Shown here: positions 29,107 to 37,474 of the stretch, in pieces
Position numbering within the stretch: position 1 is the first letter of the stretch
Layout: each line of letters starts with the position of its first letter
NCBI GenBank assembly: GCA_013153035.1
Contig: JAADFF010000086.1
Location: 1 to 64,000, forward strand
Direction of reading: 5' to 3'
Length of the DNA stretch: 64,000 nt
DNA from: Dictyoglomota bacterium
Lineage (GTDB): Bacteria; Coprothermobacterota; Coprothermobacteria; Coprothermobacterales; JAADFF01
Made by a program: the position numbers and the translations under genes
Notes under the pieces: model-generated
Database searches by the model: none
Told to the model about the DNA's origin: nothing
Seen by the model: only the letters and a program-made list of their open reading frames with translations

Positions 29107-30402
29107 TTGATGCTCCACCTTATATGTGTCGAAGACGTAATCAATATACCTAAGATAGTCATCTACATCAAATATATGCTCTATTTCTTTATCACTAAAA
29201 ATATGAGATAAATGCTCTTTAACAAGATTCTTCAGGTGCAACGTTTCATTTTCCCATACTTGCATAGACAAGCTTTGCACTATTTTATACGCTTCCTCGC
29301 GTACATAACCCTTATCCATCAGGGCCACAAGTAGCCGTCCTGCAAATACCAATCCCCGTAGATACTCCAGATTTCTCTTCAGATACTTCTCATTCACCCT
29401 TATATCTTTTAAGAGTTTTGTCATGAGCTTTGTAGTATATGCGGCAACATGATACATATCAGGAAATATAATACGCTCAGTAGAAGAGTGAGATATATCT
29501 CTCTCGAACCACAGAGCATTATTTTCCAAAGCTACATTGACATACGACTGAACTACTCGGGCAAGGCCGGTAATTCTCTCCCATGATATTGGATTTTTTT
29601 TGTGTGGCATAGCAGAAGAACCAGTTTGTCCTTTATAAAAAGGCTCCTGCACTTCCAATATCTCTGTAAGGTCCATGAGCCTAAAATTAATAGACCAGCG
29701 TTTTAGTGCCGACATAAGTTTTGCCATGGCCCACACAATATCGGCAAAGACATCGCGAGATATAACCTGTGTTGCAGGCATAAATCTTTTTAGCCCAAGT
29801 TTAGACGCAACATAATCTTCAACCTCAGGAGGCAAGTTAGCGTATGTACCCACAGCACCCGAGAGTTTCACATATGCAATAGACTTCTTCACATTCTGAA
29901 GCGCTTCCAAAACACGCAGCCCTTCATAGTGATACCCTAGCAGTTTCAATCCTAGAGTCATAGGCTCAGCATGTATACCATGAGTGCGGCCAATCTGTGG
30001 TACATGCTTATACTTTTGGGCAAGTTTGTAAAGAACATCAAGCATATCCTTCCAGATGTTCTCCATGTAATCAAGACTTTCTAAATTGAGCAGTACAAAT
30101 GCCGTATCAAGAACATCAGACGATGTCAGTCCTTTATGAAAATACTTGGCATCATCTCCGATATAACGAGACACAACATTGACAAATGCTACCACATCAT
30201 GACGGGTTTTCTTCTCCTCCTCTAAAATTTCCTCAACGGTGAAACGGGCATTTTCCCTAACACGGGCCGGCACATCAGGTGGCACCTTACCTATAGAGGC
30301 CAATCCCTCTAAAGCCAATATTTCTATTTCCAGCATCTTAGAAAACTTATTGTGAAGATTCCAAATCTTCTCTATAGTCTTGTCTGAATATCTTGCAATC
30401 AC
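29101..30402 (-). CDS. purB: Adenylosuccinate lyase
   Basis: This enzyme acts twice in purine synthesis, releasing fumarate from SAICAR and adenylosuccinate. The 433-residue protein has TSSDVLDTAF, GRTHGIHAEPMTLG (general acid His) and the superfamily signature GSSAMPHKKNPISWERI. GTG start after GGAGGGG. The fumarate it releases can enter the fumarase encoded just upstream, with which it appears co-transcribed. Confidence 0.96.
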   Translation of the reverse strand: MIARYSDKTIEKIWNLHNKFSKMLEIEILALEGLASIGKVPPDVPARVRENARFTVEEILEEEKKTRHDVVAFVNVVSRYIGDDAKYFHKGLTSSDVLDTAFVLLNLESLDYMENIWKDMLDVLYKLAQKYKHVPQIGRTHGIHAEPMTLGLKLLGYHYEGLRVLEALQNVKKSIAYVKLSGAVGTYANLPPEVEDYVASKLGLKRFMPATQVISRDVFADIVWAMAKLMSALKRWSINFRLMDLTEILEVQEPFYKGQTGSSAMPHKKNPISWERITGLARVVQSYVNVALENNALWFERDISHSSTERIIFPDMYHVAAYTTKLMTKLLKDIRVNEKYLKRNLEYLRGLVFAGRLLVALMDKGYVREEAYKIVQSLSMQVWENETLHLKNLVKEHLSHIFSDKEIEHIFDVDDYLRYIDYVFDTYKVEHQL

Positions 30403-30415
30403 CCTTAATCCCCTC

Positions 30416-30874
30416 CTATATAACTTTATTACCCCACTTGTCTACACCTACAAACAGAGGCATATCTTCTACATACACTTTTAAAAGTGCCTCAGGACCA
30501 AGCTCTTCATATGCTACAGTCTCATAGTACTTAACTCTTTCACCATAAAAAGCCCCAACCCCACCAACGGCAAGCCAATAAACCATTTTTCCACGAATAG
30601 CGTCTATGGCATTCCGAGATAAAGATCCTTTACCTATAATTACACGAAAACCATTTTCTATTAGCCATGGGAAAAATTTCTCCATACGAGCCGTTGTTGT
30701 AGGTCCACATGCACCTAAAGGAAGAGTACCTTTAAAAGATGGGCCACAGAAATACACAGGGAAGATATCCGTAAATTGAAAACTATCATTTATGAGTCTT
30801 TTCAAGGTGCCATCTCTCATGGTATATAAATATCCTGTATATAGCATTCGGCTACCAGCCTGAGCATCAAACAT
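30416..30874 (-). CDS. fumB: Fumarate hydratase class I, beta subunit
   Basis: This 152-residue C-terminal half of the iron-sulfur fumarase has TMRDGTLKRL, VYFCGPSFKG, LGACGPTTTARM and GKGSLS, all expected in the beta domain. It overlaps the alpha subunit gene by 8 nt, so translation is probably coupled. L-tartrate dehydratase has the same build; the purB neighbour and the methylmalonyl pathway favour fumarase. Confidence 0.92.
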   Translation of the reverse strand: MFDAQAGSRMLYTGYLYTMRDGTLKRLINDSFQFTDIFPVYFCGPSFKGTLPLGACGPTTTARMEKFFPWLIENGFRVIIGKGSLSRNAIDAIRGKMVYWLAVGGVGAFYGERVKYYETVAYEELGPEALLKVYVEDMPLFVGVDKWGNKVI

Positions 30875-31673
30875 GACTCCACCAGCTCCTCGTCAAATAA
30901 CATTGAAACGACACAGCAACATGAAAGCCGGCTATGTGAGAAGGAACATATTCAGCCGCAACATGTGCCACTCCACACTGCCCCCCCACAATTCCTTGTG
31001 CTCCACGGTCAGATTGTTCCCTTATGGCAGACAGCAAATCTCTTTCAAATTGACTGACAACTTCATCACTATGAAATTGTCCTATCTTCCTAAAAAGGGC
31101 CAGCTTAGACAGCAATGCGGCATCGGCCAGTGTGCCCCCCATACCGACACCAATCATAACAGGAGGACACGACTTAGGAAAACGACGAATAACTTCAGGC
31201 ACAATAGCATGGATAATATCCTTGGTAGTTGAAGAACCTGTAAAGGTCAAGACAAATCCCTGAAGTTCACTACCAGCACCACTAACCTGAACTCCTACCA
31301 TATCTTGCCATGATGAGATAATCTTTATAAAGGGTATCTGGTTATCTCCCATATTTTCATGAACAAGAGGAGATGTTACTTGGCTATTTCGCATATTAAG
31401 TGTCTTCATGTATGAAGCAATCTCTTTTTCGAGCTCATTAACAGTAATATTTTTTGCAATATCGTGAGATAGATAAACAGTTACAAGCCCCGTATCCTGG
31501 CATAGAGGCACATTATAAGATTGTGACACATTCTCATTGCGAATGTAGATTTCAAGAATCTCTCGTTCTATATCAGAAATCTCTCCTTCAAGACATGATC
31601 GTATATAATCTTTCATGTCAGGTCTTATGGCATACAAACTTTTATATAGAAGGCCTTTGATAACATCAAGCAT
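30867..31673 (-). CDS. fumA: Fumarate hydratase class I, alpha subunit
   Basis: This subunit holds the [4Fe-4S] cluster that activates water for fumarate-malate interconversion. The 268-residue protein has PLCQDTG (first Cys ligand), CPPVMIGVGMGGT (second) and a C-terminal SFQC segment (third), the usual pattern. The ATG is preceded by two G-runs. The enzyme would link malate and fumarate to the succinyl-CoA/propionyl-CoA route in this window (inference). Confidence 0.94.
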   Translation of the reverse strand: MLDVIKGLLYKSLYAIRPDMKDYIRSCLEGEISDIEREILEIYIRNENVSQSYNVPLCQDTGLVTVYLSHDIAKNITVNELEKEIASYMKTLNMRNSQVTSPLVHENMGDNQIPFIKIISSWQDMVGVQVSGAGSELQGFVLTFTGSSTTKDIIHAIVPEVIRRFPKSCPPVMIGVGMGGTLADAALLSKLALFRKIGQFHSDEVVSQFERDLLSAIREQSDRGAQGIVGGQCGVAHVAAEYVPSHIAGFHVAVSFQCYLTRSWWSHV

Positions 31674-31701
31674 CCCCCTAAATCCCCCCTATTAACTTAT
31701 A

Positions 31702-31724
31702 AAGGGGCGGTTATCCCGCCCCTT
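31702..31724 (-). terminator. Terminator-like hairpin after rpsU
   Basis: A 9-bp G+C-rich stem (31702-31710 with 31716-31724) has a 5-nt loop. It lies between rpsU and fumA. The trailing minus-strand sequence is only moderately T-rich, so it may reduce read-through without stopping it. A T6 run flanks it on the plus-strand side. Confidence 0.65.
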
Positions 31725-31743
31725 CGTTTTTTCAAAGTCGTCT

Positions 31744-31893
31744 TTATTTCTTGCCACCTTTTTTGTTCTTCTTTCCAGTATGGTATTCATGACGCTTATA
31801 ATCGCTCATAATACCTTCCTTGGAAACCTTTTTGTTGAATCGCTTGATGAGATCCTCTATAGTCTCATTTTTTCTTCTATGTACTTCTGCCAT
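31744..31893 (-). CDS. rpsU: Small ribosomal subunit protein bS21
   Basis: I translated this 49-residue protein directly: it runs MAEVHRRKNETIEDLIKRF, then FNKKVSKEGIMSDYKRHEYH, and ends in a Lys-rich tail. The pattern matches S21: a short basic helical protein near the anti-Shine-Dalgarno end of 16S rRNA. Two adjacent ATG codons are possible (31893 or 31896); the second is better spaced from GGGGGGAG. It follows the HIT gene on the same strand. Confidence 0.93.
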   Translation of the reverse strand: MAEVHRRKNETIEDLIKRFNKKVSKEGIMSDYKRHEYHTGKKNKKGGKK

Positions 31894-31935
31894 CATTTCT
31901 CCCCCCTTTCCTTGAAATAGTTCTTAAGCGAAGCC

Positions 31936-32289
31936 TTATCCCGGAGGCCAACCCATCTCACGCCCACCTAAAACATGGACATGAAGATGGTCTACCGCCT
32001 GGCCGGCATCTTTACCATTGTTGATAACGATTCTAAAACCACTGTCTGTAATACCTTCAAGATCCGCCACTCTACGGGCAACAAGAAGCAAATGTCCAAG
32101 CAATGCCTCATGCTTAACTGGGTCAGCATCCACAAGTGAAGGAATATGCTCCTTGGGAATAACCAAGATGTGCGTTGGTGCTTGCGGATTAATGTCTCTG
32201 AAGGCGAGGGAAATCTCATCTTCATACACAATGTCTGCGGGGATTTCTCTCCTAACAATCTTGCAAAAGATGCATTCAGACACTACCAT
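31936..32289 (-). CDS. HIT-family nucleotide hydrolase (HinT-like)
   Basis: This 117-residue histidine-triad protein hydrolyses nucleoside phosphoramidates and related AMP conjugates. CIFCKIVRREIPADIVYEDE at the N-terminus and the active-site triad in HLHVHVLGG near the C-terminus are diagnostic. ATG with GAGGTGAT directly upstream. Divergent from the biotin ligase gene. Confidence 0.95.
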   Translation of the reverse strand: MVVSECIFCKIVRREIPADIVYEDEISLAFRDINPQAPTHILVIPKEHIPSLVDADPVKHEALLGHLLLVARRVADLEGITDSGFRIVINNGKDAGQAVDHLHVHVLGGREMGWPPG

Positions 32290-32290
32290 A

Positions 32291-32345
32291 TCACCTCAGA
32301 CAATTTTTATTTCACATGTGTATTATACTACACTACTGAGGTGAT
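32291..32345. promoter_or_regulatory. Divergent promoter region with mirrored ribosome sites
   Basis: The gap between the HIT and biotin ligase genes holds TATAAT-like boxes on both strands near 32320-32330. The ribosome sites of the two genes form a perfect 10-bp inverted repeat (32291-32300 and 32336-32345). The repeat is explained by the two Shine-Dalgarno sequences. Confidence 0.45.
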
Positions 32346-32351
32346 GTATAC

Positions 32352-33047
32352 ATGATTTTTCACTATAGGGGAAAAGTAGACTCAACAAATACATGGGCCA
32401 AAGATATACACATTGATAATAACCTTCATGTTTTATATGCGGGATATCAAACATCAGGAAGGGGAAGGCAAACCCGAAAATGGCTCTCTTCACCATATAA
32501 AAATATCCTTATGTCCGTTACTCATAAGCATATTAATAACGATTTCGAACCGTGGTTTTATGGCATTTCTGCTGCTTACAGTATCATCAAAGTCATGGAA
32601 GAATATAGAATAGAAGCATATTATAAATGGCCTAATGATGTATGGACCACTAGGGGTAAAATCTGCGGTATCTTGCCTGAAGCCATATGGAGCAATGGCA
32701 ATATTGAAAAAATCATTGTAGGAATAGGGCTTAATGTCAATGAAGAATTATTTCCTGCTAATATAATAGCTACCTCCATGTACATAGAAACAGGAAGGCA
32801 ATTTGATATACATACACTTCTTAGAAAAGTAAGTAACTACTATAAAGAATCTCTGGAAACAAACAAAGAACACATATTGGAGTTTTTGTGGCAACACTTC
32901 TTGTGGAAAGATAAAATAATCATCTTATTACCAGACAACATCACAGGTAAAGCCATAGGGCTCAATCACGATGGTAGTTTAATAGTTTGCACTAAAAAGC
33001 AATGTATTACAGCCAAATGGGGAGAAGTATCTATAAGAAAGATATAG
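32352..33047 (+). CDS. birA: Biotin--[acetyl-CoA-carboxylase] ligase, HTH-less
   Basis: This enzyme makes biotinyl-AMP and attaches biotin to a carrier lysine. The 231-residue protein lacks the N-terminal DNA-binding domain of regulatory BirA. It has DSTNTWAK, the biotinyl-AMP loop GRGRQTRKW, YYKWPNDVW with the catalytic Lys, KICGIL, GIGLNVN and a C-terminal SH3-like domain. The likely target in this window is the EAMKM lysine of the decarboxylase carrier at 17596-18021. GAGGTGATG precedes the ATG. Confidence 0.95.
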   Translation: MIFHYRGKVDSTNTWAKDIHIDNNLHVLYAGYQTSGRGRQTRKWLSSPYKNILMSVTHKHINNDFEPWFYGISAAYSIIKVMEEYRIEAYYKWPNDVWTTRGKICGILPEAIWSNGNIEKIIVGIGLNVNEELFPANIIATSMYIETGRQFDIHTLLRKVSNYYKESLETNKEHILEFLWQHFLWKDKIIILLPDNITGKAIGLNHDGSLIVCTKKQCITAKWGEVSIRKI

Positions 33048-33050
33048 AAT

Positions 33051-33072
33051 GGGAGGGGACATTTCCCCTCCC
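33051..33072. terminator. Terminator between birA and csp
   Basis: A 9-bp stem of G/A against C/T (33051-33059 with 33064-33072) and a 4-nt loop lie between two convergent genes, four bases past the birA stop. No long T tract follows. Confidence 0.7.
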
Positions 33073-33092
33073 GAATAGTTTAGTCTGTACTC

Positions 33093-33296
33093 TTATTTCT
33101 TTACGACATTAACAGCCTGAGGACCTTTTTCTGTTTCTTTGATCTCGAACTCTACAGCATCCCCCTCAGCAAGAGTACGATAGCCTTCGCCCTGAATAGC
33201 TGTGTAATGGACGAACACATCACCCTGACCATCGTCGCGGGTAATAAACCCATAACCCTTTTTGTCGTTAAACCACTTAACATGACCTGTAAGCAT
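33093..33296 (-). CDS. csp: Cold-shock-family RNA chaperone
   Basis: This 67-residue OB-fold protein melts RNA structure. It has the RNP1-like KGYGFIT and RNP2-like VFVHYTAI motifs with [13 protein letters not shown] at the N-terminus. The leader of about 60 nt contains a GGGATCCC palindrome (33335-33342). An extended -10 promoter lies at 33363-33371. Confidence 0.96.
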   Translation of the reverse strand: MLTGHVKWFNDKKGYGFITRDDGQGDVFVHYTAIQGEGYRTLAEGDAVEFEIKETEKGPQAVNVVKK

Positions 33297-33362
33297 ACTA
33301 CAAAAACCTCCTGGTACTTATACTCACACCCCTCGGGATCCCCCTAAAGATGTGGCATAAGT

Positions 33363-33371
33363 ATTATACCA
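33363..33371 (-). promoter_or_regulatory. Extended -10 promoter for csp
   Basis: The minus strand reads TG-G-TATAAT. The predicted transcript start is about 60 nt before the csp ATG. No -35 consensus is evident. Confidence 0.55.
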
Positions 33372-33381
33372 CCAACTGCGT

Positions 33382-33387
33382 TATAAT
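33382..33387 (+). promoter_or_regulatory. -10 box for the stalk-domain protein gene
   Basis: TATAAT lies 7 nt before the GAGGTGA ribosome site, so the transcript would begin at or next to that site. It is back to back with the csp promoter. The -35 region is weak. Confidence 0.5.
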
Positions 33388-33405
33388 GGTGTTGAGGTGA
33401 TGTCA

Positions 33406-34977
33406 ATGAACAAACAAAGGTTTACAGCCGTGGCTATACTAGTAATAATACTGCTAATACCAATAGCATCACCAGTAACATTAGGAGAACAAATATCTTC
33501 CTCTTTTCCCATGCACAATATCTTTCCTACACTAGTTCCTAAACAAATTGTATATTTTCAAGGTAAACCACTATTCCTTCTATCAGATAAAGACCTACTG
33601 ACAGCATCGGGGAAAATCATTTCTCTCCCTGTAGATACAGAAAAAATAATTCCTAATAGGGAAGCACTCTTATTACTGAGTAAAAGCAAACTTGTTTCTT
33701 TCAATCCTACATCCGCCACACTGGCAACAACGGTCATAAACAATGTTATTTATATTGCCCCCGATTTGTCAGGATATGCAGTACTTAAAAATGGATACTT
33801 GTACATATATAGCATTGAACACCGTTTTTTATATCAAATAGCACCTCCAATAGGCACATTCTCCATACATCAAGCAAGCCTATATATTTTGAAAGATGGA
33901 ATCATCATGAAAATAACTAACAAAAAACTGTCTGATGTATGCAGTCCTAATATACATCCTTACGCCCTACTGGGAACCGCTTCAAACATATATATAGTAG
34001 GCTCAAAAGGACTAACAACTTTTAATCATTGTTCATCTATTATTCCATTTACAGAACAACCAACCTACATATCTGTAATAGCAAACTATGTCTATATGCT
34101 CTCCAATAAAGGTATGTTATATAAACTCATCGACAACAAATGGAACAGAGAAAAGCAATTTAGCCCACATTCTCGTCTGCTATCCAAATTCATCTTAACT
34201 CCAACATCTACCTATGTCGTATCCGATAACAACATCGTGTACTATTCCTCCTGGATAAAAGCATATAGAGTAAAAGACAGTGGTATTACTGGCGGAGAAC
34301 CATTTGTAACCTTGGAAAACGGCTTAAGCCTATACCTATCAGATAAAACTCCAGTATTACCTACAAATATAGAAAAACACGATGATAAATGTTCGATATG
34401 GCAACAATCCTATTCTGGGATCGTAGGATGTTCGCCATTATTTGTAGCCACCTCTTCTAATAACACAATAGCAATATATGATAGAAATAATACCTTAACC
34501 GCCACTATCCCCCTAAAAGGGAAAAAACCAATAGCTTATTATGCAGGAAAAATATATCTTATAGATCCATATGGACTTTATACAATAAACCTTTACCAAA
34601 AGGAAATTATTTTAACTATCGACAGTAAAGTTGTAAGGGTAAATGGACAAACTAGTACCATAGATGTTTCACCACGTATACTTCCCCCGGGAAGAACATT
34701 TGTTCCCCTAAGATTTATCAGTGAAACATTAGGGGCAAAAGTAGAGTGGAATGAAGATGATAGAAGTATATTAATAACTTTAGGAGATAACACTATACAA
34801 CTGTGGATAGGCAAAAAAACTATCGTCGTTAACGGTGAACACAAAAAAATGGATGTGGCACCATTTATAGATGCAAGTGCAGGGCGCACCTTAGTACCTG
34901 TGAGATTTATAGCTGAATACCTAGGTTCCTTTGTTTACTGGGTGCCACGTACGAGGAGGGTTATCATTATCCAATGA
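33406..34977 (+). CDS. Secreted protein with copper-amine-oxidase-N stalk domain
   Basis: The 523-residue protein has a signal peptide (basic N-terminus, then AVAILVIILLIPIASPVTLG). The central 350 residues hold repeated short beta strands with alternating Tyr, Ile and Gly, suggesting a beta-propeller-like extracellular domain. The C-terminal 110 residues are a CuAO_N1-type stalk domain: two copies of the RTFVPLRFISETLG / RTLVPVRFIAEYLG motif, each followed by a short strand. This domain occurs in surface proteins of Firmicutes and thermophiles. ATG 33406 was chosen over an upstream GTG because the latter lies within the ribosome site. No function can be assigned. Confidence 0.85.
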   Translation: MNKQRFTAVAILVIILLIPIASPVTLGEQISSSFPMHNIFPTLVPKQIVYFQGKPLFLLSDKDLLTASGKIISLPVDTEKIIPNREALLLLSKSKLVSFNPTSATLATTVINNVIYIAPDLSGYAVLKNGYLYIYSIEHRFLYQIAPPIGTFSIHQASLYILKDGIIMKITNKKLSDVCSPNIHPYALLGTASNIYIVGSKGLTTFNHCSSIIPFTEQPTYISVIANYVYMLSNKGMLYKLIDNKWNREKQFSPHSRLLSKFILTPTSTYVVSDNNIVYYSSWIKAYRVKDSGITGGEPFVTLENGLSLYLSDKTPVLPTNIEKHDDKCSIWQQSYSGIVGCSPLFVATSSNNTIAIYDRNNTLTATIPLKGKKPIAYYAGKIYLIDPYGLYTINLYQKEIILTIDSKVVRVNGQTSTIDVSPRILPPGRTFVPLRFISETLGAKVEWNEDDRSILITLGDNTIQLWIGKKTIVVNGEHKKMDVAPFIDASAGRTLVPVRFIAEYLGSFVYWVPRTRRVIIIQ

Positions 34978-35861
34978 ATATATGGATCACAGGACTAAAC
35001 CTATCTATTGATACCGTGATAAAAATAGAAAGTAAAGATCAATATGAAAGATTACATGCCAAACAATGGAAATCGGTAGGCTCTAAAGGCGCCAATGTAA
35101 TGCGCAGCCTAATAACATTAGGACAATGTCCTCACCTTATAGGTTTAACATGGGGCTCTACAGGGCAGTGTATCCAATACATGCTGAAAAATATATGCTC
35201 AAACCCTATGCATCTACATATTCTCCATCACCGTACCGAAGAATCACGAATCAATATTATAAAATTAGAAGAAAACAACGAAATATTGATTTCCGCAGAA
35301 AGTCCCAAGGCGGATAGAAATCTATTCACCAAATACATAAATCACATAGCAGATCTTATAAATAGCGAAGATATTCTCATATTGACAGGATCTTTCCCTA
35401 AAGGATTAGAAGTAAAAGACCTAATGCCACTATTCACCAAATTACCAGATCATCATATTTGGATAGATCTTAAGGGGCAACACCTTATAGAAGCATACAA
35501 GTATATACCCGGAGGAATCTTTAAAGTCAATCACATAGAAAGCCATGATTTGACAAGTCGAGGCATACTTCCCAATATACTTATTGTTACATCCGCTACT
35601 AGAACAATTGCTCACATCAATGGAACTCATATTGTTGTCAATATACCTCGAATAGACCCTGTCAATACTGTCGGAGCAGGAGATGTATTTATGGCATCAC
35701 TTGTATATGAAAAAGTTGTTCAAGGTGAAGATTGGGAAACGGCCATTAAAAAAGCTGCAGCAAGGGCAACAGCAAGTACCAAAACATTAGGAGTTTCTCA
35801 GTGGAACGAAGACTTTGCTATAAAAACTTTACAGGCTATAACAACTTTCCATTCTTCATAA
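34974..35861 (+). CDS. PfkB-family sugar kinase, 1-phosphofructokinase-like
   Basis: This 295-residue ribokinase-fold protein begins with NLSIDTVIKI and GSKGANVMRSL, the pattern of the FruK/LacC subgroup that phosphorylates sugar phosphates. The anion-hole motif NTVGAGD with catalytic Asp is near residue 230. It overlaps the previous stop by 4 nt (ATGA), so it is translated with the secreted protein, an odd pairing. The 3' end overlaps convergent recF by 26 nt. Substrate is unknown; fructose 1-phosphate or tagatose 6-phosphate are candidates. Confidence 0.85.
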   Translation: MNIWITGLNLSIDTVIKIESKDQYERLHAKQWKSVGSKGANVMRSLITLGQCPHLIGLTWGSTGQCIQYMLKNICSNPMHLHILHHRTEESRINIIKLEENNEILISAESPKADRNLFTKYINHIADLINSEDILILTGSFPKGLEVKDLMPLFTKLPDHHIWIDLKGQHLIEAYKYIPGGIFKVNHIESHDLTSRGILPNILIVTSATRTIAHINGTHIVVNIPRIDPVNTVGAGDVFMASLVYEKVVQGEDWETAIKKAAARATASTKTLGVSQWNEDFAIKTLQAITTFHSS

Positions 35862-36888
35862 CAACTTTGTCTACATGAATGTCTTTACCCAAGAACTGTT
35901 CTATCTCTTCATGCCACCAAGGACTGGCAAAGAATACTTGTCCAATAGAAGACATATGTCTTAGAATACGTGAGAAATTGTACTTATCAAGTTCCCATCC
36001 TATATCATCTAAGAAGAAATAATATCTCGAAGTAGCAGGTTTCTGTACCAAGAGGCCCATTTTAAGTAGAAACAAAAGATAAACTTGAACCCCTTGTGTA
36101 GGTACTCTTCTATTGTCTGGTGACAATATGAGAGATAATTTATCCCTATGTATTCCCCATAGTGTAACACCTCTATCTCTCTCAATCTCTAAAGGTACAC
36201 CATATGCCCGCTCTTTTTTTTCAACAGAAACATGTAAACCTTCCATATCCATATCAAGTTTCTGATTAACCCAATCAACAAGAAAATCTATATATTCGTT
36301 TCGCATTTGTCTTAGCTGGCTACATAAAGGAAGAAGTTTTTTCCTATCTACAACTTGTAAAACCCGTCTGTCAAATGATGGGGATTTCAGAATTTCGTTC
36401 CTTTTTCTTATCCATGCCATATATTCAGCATATGTGGATCGAAAATCATCAAATATGCGAAGCATCATACGCATAACAATCTTAGTAAACTCAGAAGGAA
36501 CCATGATTTTATCCGCCTCAATGCGCAAAAAATGAACCGCTCTATAGCGATATGGATTATCTTTTTTGGCAACTTTTTTATCGTTTAAATACCACTCCCC
36601 TTTAACTCTTCCATCATCAGAACGAGAAACAACAAAGCGGAGTGTAGTTCCTGACGACAAAACCACAGAGGACATTGCCTGATTTTTTCCATGGGTAATA
36701 ATATCACTTAAAGAACCGGTACGAAAAGATTCCCCAGTCAAAGCAGTATAAATAGCTTCCAAAAGATTGGTTTTGCCCTGCTGATTTTCACCAGTAATAA
36801 CAAGCAAATCGGTATCGTTTAAAATCCAAGAGGACAGATTTCTGAGATTCCGAAAGAACATATAGGATATCTCAGAAATCCTGTCCAT
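35836..36888 (-). CDS. recF: DNA replication and repair protein RecF
   Basis: This SMC-like ATPase loads RecA at gaps with RecO and RecR. Walker A is GENQQGKTN after FRNLRNLSSW, and the Walker B region is FFLDDIGWELDKYN near residue 300. The ABC signature, usually LSxGQ, is weak here (PTQGVQVYLLFLLKMG). The length (350) is normal. It shares a 17-nt overlap with the HD gene upstream and a 26-nt overlap with the convergent kinase gene. Confidence 0.9.
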   Translation of the reverse strand: MDRISEISYMFFRNLRNLSSWILNDTDLLVITGENQQGKTNLLEAIYTALTGESFRTGSLSDIITHGKNQAMSSVVLSSGTTLRFVVSRSDDGRVKGEWYLNDKKVAKKDNPYRYRAVHFLRIEADKIMVPSEFTKIVMRMMLRIFDDFRSTYAEYMAWIRKRNEILKSPSFDRRVLQVVDRKKLLPLCSQLRQMRNEYIDFLVDWVNQKLDMDMEGLHVSVEKKERAYGVPLEIERDRGVTLWGIHRDKLSLILSPDNRRVPTQGVQVYLLFLLKMGLLVQKPATSRYYFFLDDIGWELDKYNFSRILRHMSSIGQVFFASPWWHEEIEQFLGKDIHVDKVVMKNGKLL

Positions 36889-37474
36889 AAGAAATAATCA
36901 CCTCATATATATCCTGTCCCAGCATCTTACTAAGCTCTTTATACAATTCAAGTACCCTAATGACGGCATCTTGGGTAATAAGTCCTTTCTTAAGCTTTTC
37001 TCTCCAATCCTCCATCATACCAATCTGATCAACAATAACAGGGCCACGTGCCATGTTATCTACGCATGCGACAATTTTTTCTTCTAATGTGGTAGGTATA
37101 TAATCTTTTGGAGGAAGTCCCAGTGAAGCAGCTATATCTTTGGGAATACCTGCTCCCAGATGATTACGAATAATACTTTGCACATCTTCGGAAAATCCTA
37201 AGTCCTTGGCAATAGCCGCACCAACAAGCCCATGATATATTCCATGGGTATACGCTCTACCAATATCATGTAGAAGCACACCCTCAAGAAGTGGCCTAAC
37301 CTTAATCGAATACCCCTTTTTCATAAAAGTCTTGGCAACCCTTGCTACACCCTCAGAAACAGCAAGTATATGATGTCTCACACCAAGGGGTAATTTCTCT
37401 CTATCATAGATATCAAGTATGTCGCCTATATCATAAGGCACATAGTTTTGCCAAAGTTTCAATAAGATATTCAT
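36872..37474 (-). CDS. HD-domain phosphohydrolase (HDIG type)
   Basis: This 200-residue metal-dependent hydrolase has RHHILAVSEGVARVA (first His), LLHDIGRAYTHGIYHGLVGA (HD motif plus further His), IIRNHLGAG and EEKIVACVDNMARG (last Asp). The arrangement resembles the HDIG proteins common in archaea. Substrate is unknown; nucleotides are likely. Overlaps on both sides (hisC by 44 nt, recF by 17 nt) indicate co-translation. An internal GTG at 37441 is an alternative start. Confidence 0.85.
   Translation of the reverse strand: MNILLKLWQNYVPYDIGDILDIYDREKLPLGVRHHILAVSEGVARVAKTFMKKGYSIKVRPLLEGVLLHDIGRAYTHGIYHGLVGAAIAKDLGFSEDVQSIIRNHLGAGIPKDIAASLGLPPKDYIPTTLEEKIVACVDNMARGPVIVDQIGMMEDWREKLKKGLITQDAVIRVLELYKELSKMLGQDIYEVIISYGQDF

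Noticed and set aside
31681-31743. Possible riboswitch or small RNA between rpsU and fumA
   Set aside because: Only one simple hairpin is present, with no multi-branched or conserved aptamer-like sequence.
32291-32345. 10-bp inverted repeat that could be an operator between HIT and birA
   Set aside because: Both arms are the Shine-Dalgarno sequences of the divergent genes, which explains the symmetry.
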